From NCBI GenBank assembly GCA_945957495.1, contig CAMFLG010000103.1, positions 1-8,958 of the forward strand: 8,958 bases of DNA, in the 5' to 3' direction. The notes below the pieces were generated by a model. It saw only the letters and a list, made by a program, of their open reading frames with translations. It was not told the origin of the DNA and ran no database searches. Below, in pieces: positions 1-5,416 of the stretch (its first letter is position 1; every line of letters begins with the position of its first letter). A program made the position numbers and the translations under genes. Source of the DNA: an uncultured Pseudorhodobacter sp. (lineage in GTDB: Bacteria; Pseudomonadota; Alphaproteobacteria; Rhodobacterales; Rhodobacteraceae).

Positions 1-40
1 GCACAGCCAGCGTCGTGGGAATGAGTTTCATCAGAGACAT
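1..40 (-). CDS. pstS: 5' end of probable phosphate ABC transporter substrate-binding protein (partial)
   Basis: Only the first 13 codons are present, reading MSLMKLIPTTLAV, and the gene runs off the left edge. A lysine followed by a hydrophobic run looks like the start of a Sec signal peptide, as expected for a periplasmic binding protein. The ATG at 38-40 has a good Shine-Dalgarno, GGAG at 47-50 with a 6-nt gap. The identity comes from context: a PhoR-type kinase lies directly upstream on the same strand, and three Pho-box repeats precede the gene. In Rhodobacterales phoR is commonly followed by pstSCAB-phoU-phoB. PstS would bind inorganic phosphate in the periplasm and deliver it to PstCAB. 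Another Pho-regulated secreted protein cannot be excluded from 13 residues. Confidence 0.6.
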   Translation of the reverse strand, partial: MSLMKLIPTTLAV

Positions 41-124
41 GAGGCTCTCCAGTCATTTCAGGCGAGGGCGACCCGGATGGCCTGCCCTTCGCCGCCCCGT
101 CTAGGGCCGATAGGCTGCGATTTT

Positions 125-153
125 GCGACAGTTTTGTAACAAGCTCATGACAG
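125..153 (-). promoter_or_regulatory. Pho box: three tandem PhoB-binding half-sites upstream of pstS
   Basis: Read on the minus strand, three 7-mers follow each other at an exact 11-bp period: CTGTCAT (147-153), TTGTTAC (136-142) and CTGTCGC (125-131). They are separated by the 4-nt spacers GAGC and AAAA. This matches the classical PhoB box, which consists of CTGTCA-like 7-mers joined by 4-nt AT-rich spacers and takes the place of a -35 element. Ten bases after the last repeat is a weak -10 candidate, CCTATC (109-114). The array ends 84 bp before the pstS start codon. Phosphate-starvation activation by PhoB is inferred. Confidence 0.8.
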
Positions 154-191
154 CCTAGACAATCCGGCAAGTTATCCACATTCCCCTGCAC

Positions 192-206
192 CTGCCGCGC
201 AGGCAG
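192..206 (-). terminator. Short hairpin after phoR, weak terminator candidate
   Basis: The arms CTGCC (192-196) and GGCAG (202-206) enclose a 5-nt loop just past the phoR stop codon. There is no T-tract on the minus strand after the hairpin, so it is at best a weak terminator. It could simply be a chance structure in GC-rich DNA. Confidence 0.2.
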
Positions 207-212
207 CCGGGT

Positions 213-1307
213 TCAGGCCTTGTCCAGCGGGAACAAAACGCTGAACTGACTGCCCTTGCCGCGGGTGCTTTCGATGATCAGCCTGCCACGATGGCGGTTG
301 ACGATATGCTTGACGATGGCCAGCCCCAGCCCGGTGCCGCCCTTTTCCCGCGATCTGTGGCCATCGGCGCGGTAAAACCGTTCGGTCAGCCGCGGCAGAT
401 GCACCTCTTCGATGCCCTCCCCCTGATCGGCCACCGTCAGCCGCAGTTGCGGCCCGCGCGGCCCGGATTCCTGCGCCAGCGTGATCAGCAGTTCTGATCC
501 GGGCGGGCTGCCATATTTGATGCCGTTCTCGATCAGATTGTTCAGCACCTGCACCATCTGATCATTGTCGGCGCGAATCATCTGCGGTTGATCCGCGCCC
601 TGCAGCCGCAACGTGACCTTGCCCTGATCAGCCAAGGGCCGCAGCGAAGAGGCCGCCGCCCGGGTCAGCGCGGCCATATCCACCAGATCAGACGGCCGCA
701 CCCGTTCTTCCGCCTCAACCCGGCTTAGGTGCAGCAGGTCACGCACCAGCCGGTTCATCCGCTCTGCCTCGCTGGCCATGATGCCCAGGAACCGCTCGCG
801 CGCGGAAACATCATTGCGCGCAGGCCCCCGCAGGGTTTCGATGAAGCCCAACAGCGATGTCAGCGGCGTGCGCAATTCATGGCTGACATTGGCCACGAAA
901 TCGCGCCGCATCCGGTCCATCTGTTCCAAGGCCGAACGGTCCTCAAAGGCGCAAAGCGCGCCCTTCCACAGCGGTGTCACCGTCACCTCAAAAACCGTGT
1001 CCTGACTGACCCCCGGCACCACAAAGCGCGCCCGCGCGCCTTGCTGCGCCTCCAGCGCCTGCCCGATCGCCTGCAACAGCTCTGGCTGGCGCAGCGTCAG
1101 GCCGTGGTGCCGCCCCAGCGTGGCCGTGCCCAACAGCGCCAGCGCCTTGTCATTCGCCGCGCTGATTCGTGCATCGGGGTCCACAAACAGCACGGGCAGC
1201 GGAATGCCCGCCAGCAAAGCGTTGATATCGGCCTGCATCGTCGCATCTGCCCCCTTCTGCATCTTGGCAACAGCCCTAGCCTTTCCGGGCCCTTCTGGCC
1301 AGTTCAT
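213..1307 (-). CDS. phoR: PhoR-like PAS-domain sensor histidine kinase (phosphate regulon)
   Basis: This 364-residue sensor kinase would phosphorylate the response regulator PhoB under phosphate limitation. A PAS-like domain covers about residues 26-125. The HisKA dimerisation domain has its H-box VSHELRTP with phospho-acceptor His143. The HATPase domain shows the N-box (NNLIEN, 256-261), G1 (DQGEG, 294-298), F-box (RFYRAD, 310-315) and G2 (GGTGLGLA, 323-330). I see no transmembrane helix, unlike E. coli PhoR, so membrane contact would have to come through the Pst/PhoU complex. The name rests on the Pho boxes and probable pstS immediately downstream. The start is uncertain: no ATG has a convincing Shine-Dalgarno, and in-frame ATGs at 1262 and 1238 are alternatives. 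The one at 1238 gives 341 residues, begins just before the PAS domain and has a G-rich stretch upstream. Confidence 0.8.
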   Translation of the reverse strand: MNWPEGPGKARAVAKMQKGADATMQADINALLAGIPLPVLFVDPDARISAANDKALALLGTATLGRHHGLTLRQPELLQAIGQALEAQQGARARFVVPGVSQDTVFEVTVTPLWKGALCAFEDRSALEQMDRMRRDFVANVSHELRTPLTSLLGFIETLRGPARNDVSARERFLGIMASEAERMNRLVRDLLHLSRVEAEERVRPSDLVDMAALTRAAASSLRPLADQGKVTLRLQGADQPQMIRADNDQMVQVLNNLIENGIKYGSPPGSELLITLAQESGPRGPQLRLTVADQGEGIEEVHLPRLTERFYRADGHRSREKGGTGLGLAIVKHIVNRHRGRLIIESTRGKGSQFSVLFPLDKA

Positions 1308-1308
1308 C

Positions 1309-1336
1309 GTTGCGCCAAGTTGTACGGTTGCGCTAA
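1309..1336. repeat. Direct repeat in the divergent phoR / small-gene intergenic region
   Basis: GTTGCGCCAA (1309-1318) and GTTGCGCTAA (1327-1336) match at 9 of 10 bases and are 18 bp apart. The pair lies between the divergently transcribed phoR and the plus-strand gene at 1427, just upstream of the longest phoR start. It may be an operator for a regulator that reads same-face repeats, or it may be chance. I found no convincing -35/-10 pair for either gene here. Confidence 0.25.
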
Positions 1337-1386
1337 TTTGAATTGAGTTGGTGCCAGTAGTCTCGCGTTAAGAGAGAATCGCAGCC

Positions 1387-1405
1387 GTTGCCAAGGTTTG
1401 GCAAC
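1387..1405 (+). promoter_or_regulatory. Perfect inverted repeat upstream of the small plus-strand gene
   Basis: The arms GTTGCCAA (1387-1394) and TTGGCAAC (1398-1405) are perfectly complementary, with a 3-nt centre (GGT), and are followed on the plus strand by TTTT. It lies 21 bp before the ATG at 1427. The symmetry and position suit an operator or a leader hairpin. The T-run also makes an intrinsic-terminator shape, but there is no obvious upstream plus-strand gene to terminate. Confidence 0.35.
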
Positions 1406-1426
1406 TTTTGGGCAGATCTTTGCGCA

Positions 1427-1774
1427 ATGGACATGGCCTTTCCGCTTTCCCTGACCACCGCGCCACCGGCACAGCGCCTGCTTTATATCGGCGGCGGCGA
1501 GGTGCAGGAAATGGTCGGCGAGGTGCGGCAATTCTCGGTGGCGCTGACGCGGCTTTGTGCCGAAACCCTGCGTTCGATCAACCCGGATGTGGTGATCTTT
1601 CCGCTGATCCGGTCGGATCAGGATGCGGTCTGCGTGCTGGAAACCCTGCGGGCGCTGGGCTATCGCGGCGCCTGCCTGGTGTTAAGCCCGCCCTTGCCGA
1701 AGCCGCAGCCGGTTGAGGCAGAACTGCGCGCCGTGGGGCGCGGTATGCAGGTCAAGCTGGAAATGTGCGCCTGA
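1427..1774 (+). CDS. Small receiver-like protein of unknown function
   Basis: I do not recognise this 115-residue protein as a named family. Its pattern suggests an alternating beta/alpha fold like a degenerate response-regulator receiver domain. The strands would be LLYIGGG (18-24), PDVVIFPLI (53-61) and CLVLSPP (83-89), a helix LETLRALGYRG (71-81), and a last strand near 106-112. The position after PDVVIFPL that usually holds the phospho-accepting Asp has no Asp, so classical phosphorylation is doubtful. There is no signal peptide or membrane segment. It is the only plus-strand gene, divergent from phoR and convergent with iolB. I chose the ATG at 1427; a second ATG at 1433 is equally possible and neither has a strong Shine-Dalgarno. 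An upstream TTG at 1388 would place the start inside the inverted repeat at 1387-1405, which is less likely. Confidence 0.6.
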   Translation: MDMAFPLSLTTAPPAQRLLYIGGGEVQEMVGEVRQFSVALTRLCAETLRSINPDVVIFPLIRSDQDAVCVLETLRALGYRGACLVLSPPLPKPQPVEAELRAVGRGMQVKLEMCA

Positions 1775-1784
1775 TTTCAGGCGC
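1767..1784. terminator. Inverted repeat between convergent genes, candidate bidirectional terminator
   Basis: GCGCCTGA (1767-1774) and TCAGGCGC (1777-1784) form a perfect 8-bp inverted repeat around TT. The left arm contains the stop codon of the plus-strand gene, and the right arm ends 6 bp before the iolB stop codon. The position between convergent genes suits a shared terminator. Neither strand has a T-tract after it, so intrinsic termination would be weak. Confidence 0.4.
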
Positions 1785-1790
1785 CCAATC

Positions 1791-2606
1791 TCAGGCGGTC
1801 GGGTTGTCGCGCTGGTAAATCCAGTCATGGTCGGGATCGTTCTGAAACCGCCAGGCCCGGCGCGGCCCGGCCATCACGTTCAGATAATACATCTCATAGC
1901 CATAGGGCGCGCCGCAGGGATGATGCCCCTTCGGCACCAGCACCACATCATGGCTTTTCACTGCCATGACCTCGTCCAGACTGCCATCCTCGGTATAAAC
2001 CCGCTGCACGCCAAAGCCCTGCCCGGGGTTCAGCCGGTGGTAATAGCTTTCCTCCAGATAGGTCATGCGGGGATAGTCGTCTTCATCATGGCGATGGCTG
2101 GGGTAGGAAGACCAGTTCCCTGCCGGTGTGAACACTTCCGTCACCAGCAGACTGTCGGCCACATCCAGCGCCTCCATGGCGATGTTGTTGATGAACCGGG
2201 TGTTGGCCCCCGTGCCACGTTGGGTCAGCGTGATGCCCTCCGGCCCCAGCCGCGCCGCCTTGTGCCCACCCTTGCCCGGCGCAGAACACACGGCCAGCGT
2301 GCAGGCGGTGACGGCCACCGCATCCCAATCGCTGCCATTCGGTACATAAAGGCAATGCGGCGGCGTCTTTTCGAACACGTCCATCCGGTCGCCCAGCAAG
2401 CCCCAATCCTGCCCGGCGGCCTGAATGCGCGCATGCCCTTCGACCAGCACCAGAATAACCTCACGATCACCGGTCACTTCCGCCACGCGTTCCCCCGGCT
2501 GCAAGCGATAAAGCCCAAAGCCGACATAGCCCCAACCCGCGCTTTCGGGCGTGATGTCATGCACCTTGCCGCTTGTTCCGTTCGGTTTGCGCAAAAGATC
2601 AGCCAT
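1791..2606 (-). CDS. iolB: 5-deoxy-glucuronate isomerase IolB
   Basis: IolB converts 5-deoxy-D-glucuronate to 5-dehydro-2-deoxy-D-gluconate in the cytoplasm, the fourth step of myo-inositol catabolism. The protein has 271 residues, normal for the family, with a bicupin fold. Family-typical stretches are VHDITPESAGWGYVGFGLYRL near the N-terminus, a metal-site motif SYPSHRHDED with His171 and His173, the acidic residues Glu185/Glu186 in YLEES, and KGHHP with His228-229. The end GYEMYYLNVMAG...W is also characteristic. I chose the ATG at 2606 because AAGGGG (2613-2618) sits 6 nt upstream and the protein then begins MADLLRKPNG, as in homologues. An in-frame ATG at 2621 adds five residues and has no good Shine-Dalgarno. 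This is the last gene of the iolCDEB run, separated from iolE by 69 bp that hold a strong hairpin. Confidence 0.95.
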   Translation of the reverse strand: MADLLRKPNGTSGKVHDITPESAGWGYVGFGLYRLQPGERVAEVTGDREVILVLVEGHARIQAAGQDWGLLGDRMDVFEKTPPHCLYVPNGSDWDAVAVTACTLAVCSAPGKGGHKAARLGPEGITLTQRGTGANTRFINNIAMEALDVADSLLVTEVFTPAGNWSSYPSHRHDEDDYPRMTYLEESYYHRLNPGQGFGVQRVYTEDGSLDEVMAVKSHDVVLVPKGHHPCGAPYGYEMYYLNVMAGPRRAWRFQNDPDHDWIYQRDNPTA

Positions 2607-2628
2607 GCCCCGCCCCTTCATTTTCTGT

Positions 2629-2668
2629 CTTGAAATATCCTCGGGGGTCCGGGGGGCGAGCCCCCCGG
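2629..2668 (-). repeat. GC-rich hairpin with GAGGATATTT block between iolE and iolB
   Basis: On the minus strand, just after the iolE stop, the arms CCGGGGGG and CCCCCCGG (within 2649-2668) form a very stable stem closed by CTCG. The stem is followed by ACCCCCGAGGATATTTCAAG (2629-2648). There is no T-run directly after the stem, though the ATATTTC a few bases later is AT-rich. From memory, this pairing of a GC hairpin with GAGGATATTT recurs after genes across Rhodobacteraceae genomes; I cannot verify that here. It may act as an attenuator, an mRNA 3'-end protector for the iolCDE message, or a dispersed repeat. Confidence 0.65.
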
Positions 2669-2675
2669 TTCCGCC

Positions 2676-3575
2676 CTATCCGCGATCCAGTCCGGCCCGT
2701 TTGGCAAAACCCTTCAGGCTGCGCAAACCCAGGCTTTTATATTCAAAAGGATTGCGCACTGAGGGGTCTTGCTCCGCCTCGATCACCAGCCAGCCGGAAT
2801 AGCCATGCGCCGCCGCAATCTCCAGCACGCCAAAGAAATCCACCGCGCCTTCTGCATCGCCCGGCACGGTAAAGGCCCCGCGCCGCACGCCTTCCAGGAA
2901 CGACAGCCCCTGTTCGCGCACCTGCGCCGCAATGTCGGGGCGCACGTTCTTGGCGTGGATATGCCCCACCCGGCCCATATGCTTTTTCGCCACCCGCACC
3001 GGATCGCCGCCACCGTAATAGCAATGCCCGGTGTCCAGCAGCAGATGCGTGTGCGGGCCGGTTTCGGCCATCAGACGGTCAATCTCCCACTCTGCCTCGA
3101 CAATGGTGCCCATGTGGTGATGATAGACCAGCTTCACCCCCTGCGCCGCCGCAAATTCCGCAAGCGCCTCAATGCCTTGGCCAAAGGCCTTCCAGTCGGC
3201 ATCGGCCAGATGTGGGCGGTCGTTCACCGCCTTGCCATCATCGCCGTGAATGGCGTTAGAGGTTTCGCAAACGATGATCACCTTGCAGCCCATGCCTTTC
3301 AGCAGGTCCAGATAGGGCTGCATCGCGGCCTTTTCATCCTCGACCGAATTGACCAGAAGGTTGGTCGAATGCCAGCCAGAGATGTATTTCAGCCCGCGCG
3401 GCGCGAACAGCGCGTTCAGACCATCCACCGTCAGGGGCATTTTGTGCCCCTTTTCAATACCATCAAAGCCGATCTTCGCGGTCTCATCCAAGCATTGCTC
3501 CAGGCTGATATGCGCGCCCAGGCTGCGGTCATCGTCATTTGTCCAGGCAATCGGATTGGTGCCATAGTAGATCAT
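2676..3575 (-). CDS. iolE: Myo-inosose-2 dehydratase IolE
   Basis: IolE dehydrates 2-keto-myo-inositol (scyllo-inosose) to 3D-(3,5/4)-trihydroxycyclohexane-1,2-dione, the second step of inositol breakdown. The 299-residue protein is a TIM-barrel member of the xylose isomerase-like / AP endonuclease 2 superfamily. It begins with the family-typical YYGTNPIAWTNDDD and carries GFDGIEKGHKMP (36-47), YHHHMGT (His152-154), LDTGH (Asp181, His184), GHIHAKN (His205, His207) and VIEAEQD (Glu266). The His, Asp and Glu residues are likely metal ligands or catalytic. I chose the ATG at 3575, which has GAGA six bases upstream and gives the usual N-terminus. A TTG at 3587 is in frame and would add four residues, leaving only 2 nt after the iolD stop. 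The tight spacing implies co-transcription with iolD. Confidence 0.95.
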   Translation of the reverse strand: MIYYGTNPIAWTNDDDRSLGAHISLEQCLDETAKIGFDGIEKGHKMPLTVDGLNALFAPRGLKYISGWHSTNLLVNSVEDEKAAMQPYLDLLKGMGCKVIIVCETSNAIHGDDGKAVNDRPHLADADWKAFGQGIEALAEFAAAQGVKLVYHHHMGTIVEAEWEIDRLMAETGPHTHLLLDTGHCYYGGGDPVRVAKKHMGRVGHIHAKNVRPDIAAQVREQGLSFLEGVRRGAFTVPGDAEGAVDFFGVLEIAAAHGYSGWLVIEAEQDPSVRNPFEYKSLGLRSLKGFAKRAGLDRG

Positions 3576-3589
3576 GTCAGTTCTCAACC

Positions 3590-5416
3590 TTAGTCAGCAA
3601 GCCGCTGAAGTTTCACATTTTCTTCGTAATTTGCCCGGGCCGCGTTCACCTCGGCGCGGGTGCTGACCGCGGGGATACCCACATCCCACCACGCGCCACC
3701 GGCCTCGGTCGAGGGCCAGGGATCGGTGTCGATCACGATCACCACCGGGCGGGTTGCACCCTTGGCCTTGTGCAGTTCGGCTTCCAACTCGGCAATCGTG
3801 GCAACCTTCACCGCCACCGCCCCCATGCTGGCGGCATGGGCGGCAAAGTCGATGTGGCTGGGATTGACGTGATAGGATTGGTCCAAGAGGTTGTTGAACC
3901 CCGCCCCGCCGGTGCCCTTTTGCAGCCGGTTGATACAGCCGTAGCCACGGTTATCTGTGATCACCACGGTAAAGGGCACGCCCATCATCACCGCCGTGGC
4001 GAGTTCCGAATTGGCCATCATGTAGCTGCCATCGCCCACCATGCAGATCACATCAGCCGCAGGCCGCGCCATCTTGATGCCCATGGCACCGGCAATCTCA
4101 TATCCCATGCAGGAAAAGCCGTATTCCATATGGTAGCCGCCCTGCGGCGCATCCCAGATCTTGTGCAGCTCGCCCGGCATGGTGCCCGCCGCGCCCATCA
4201 CCAGCGTCGCCTTGCTGGCCGTGCGCTGCACTGCCCCGATCACTTGCATGTCCGAAGGCAGGGCATTGTCACTGGCCGGGGCCGCCTTGACCGCCACCGT
4301 GGCCGCCGCCCAATCCGCCTGCAACCCGGAAATCGCGGGCCATTTCCGGCCTTTCAGTTCTGTACCAAGCGCTTGCAGCGCGATCTTTGCATCTGACACC
4401 AAGTTCAGCGCGCCATGTTTATAGGCGTCATAGGCTGCGACGTTGATCGACAGGAGCCGCCGCGCCGGGTTCTTGAACAGCGCCCATGACCCGGTGGTGA
4501 AATCCTGAAACCGCGTGCCAAGACCGATCACCAGATCCGTCGCCTCGCATACCGCGTTGGCACTGGACGCCCCGGTGACGCCAACAGGGCCAAAGTTCAG
4601 CGGATGGTCGAAATCCAGGCTCGATTTACCCGCTTGGGTTTCCACCACCGGAATACCATGCGCCGATGCAAAAGCCGCCAGTTCCGCCTCGGCCCCGGAA
4701 TAGATCACCCCGCCGCCCGCCACGATGACCGGCGCTTTCGCCGCCTTGATCGCCGCAATCGCATCGGCCAATTCACCCGCATCCGGCGCTGGTCGGCGGA
4801 TTTTCCACACCTTCGGCGCGAAAAAGCTTTCGGGAAAATCATAGGCCTCGGCCTGCACATCCTGACAGAAGGCAAGGCACACCGGGCCGCAATCGGCCGG
4901 GTCCGTCATCACCCGGAACGCGCGCGGCAGCGCCGTCAGCAGGTGTTCGGGCCGCGCGATGCGGTCGAAATAGCGGCTGACCGGGCGGAAGCAATCGTTT
5001 ACCGAAACCGTGCCGTCGTTGAAATCTTCCAACTGCTGCAACACCGGATCGGGCGCGCGGTTGGCAAAGACATCGCCGGGAATAATCAACAACGGCAAAC
5101 GGTTGGCATAGGCCACCCCCGCCGCCGTCACCACGTTCAGCGCCCCCGGCCCGATCGAGGTTGTCACGGCCATCGCCTGCCGCCGCTTTTTCGCCTTGGC
5201 AAAGGCAATCGCGGTGTGGGCCATGGTCTGCTCATTATGCCCGCGCCAGGTGGGCAGGGTTTCACGCCCGGCATACAGCGCCTCACCGATGCCTGCCACG
5301 TTGCCATGGCCGAAAATCGCCCAGACGCCTTCGATGAAACGCTCGCCCTCTTCGGTCATCTGCACGGAAAGCCAACGCACCATGGCTTGCGCGGCGGTCA
5401 AACGGATCGTGGTCAT
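3590..5416 (-). CDS. iolD: 3D-(3,5/4)-trihydroxycyclohexane-1,2-dione hydrolase IolD
   Basis: IolD is the thiamine-diphosphate-dependent enzyme that opens the cyclic dione to 5-deoxy-D-glucuronate. The protein has 608 residues and the three-domain layout of the acetolactate synthase superfamily. The N-terminal pyrimidine-binding domain carries the catalytic Glu62 in RGHNEQ. A central domain spans roughly 210-355. The C-terminal pyrophosphate-binding domain has the ThDP/Mg motif starting at GDGS (461-464) and ending at DN (488-489). The segment QKGTGGAGFNNLL and the tail GAWWDVGIPAVS are typical of IolD and separate it from acetolactate synthases. The ATG overlaps the iolC stop as ATGA and has GGAG (5424-5427) seven bases upstream. 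This points to translational coupling in one operon. Confidence 0.95.
   Translation of the reverse strand: MTTIRLTAAQAMVRWLSVQMTEEGERFIEGVWAIFGHGNVAGIGEALYAGRETLPTWRGHNEQTMAHTAIAFAKAKKRRQAMAVTTSIGPGALNVVTAAGVAYANRLPLLIIPGDVFANRAPDPVLQQLEDFNDGTVSVNDCFRPVSRYFDRIARPEHLLTALPRAFRVMTDPADCGPVCLAFCQDVQAEAYDFPESFFAPKVWKIRRPAPDAGELADAIAAIKAAKAPVIVAGGGVIYSGAEAELAAFASAHGIPVVETQAGKSSLDFDHPLNFGPVGVTGASSANAVCEATDLVIGLGTRFQDFTTGSWALFKNPARRLLSINVAAYDAYKHGALNLVSDAKIALQALGTELKGRKWPAISGLQADWAAATVAVKAAPASDNALPSDMQVIGAVQRTASKATLVMGAAGTMPGELHKIWDAPQGGYHMEYGFSCMGYEIAGAMGIKMARPAADVICMVGDGSYMMANSELATAVMMGVPFTVVITDNRGYGCINRLQKGTGGAGFNNLLDQSYHVNPSHIDFAAHAASMGAVAVKVATIAELEAELHKAKGATRPVVIVIDTDPWPSTEAGGAWWDVGIPAVSTRAEVNAARANYEENVKLQRLAD

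Noticed and set aside
172..180. Perfect DnaA box (TTATCCACA) between phoR and pstS, suggesting an origin
   Set aside because: It is a single 9-mer with no cluster or AT-rich unwinding region. A comparable match (TTTTCCACA, 4801-4809) occurs within iolD, showing that isolated hits arise by chance.
1304..1531. A 75-codon minus-strand frame upstream of phoR
   Set aside because: It covers the divergent promoter region and the start of the plus-strand gene, has no recognisable motif, and no Shine-Dalgarno was seen.
1713..2633. A 306-codon plus-strand frame antisense to iolB
   Set aside because: It overlaps the certain iolB gene on the opposite strand, has no family motif and has a composition typical of antisense translation.
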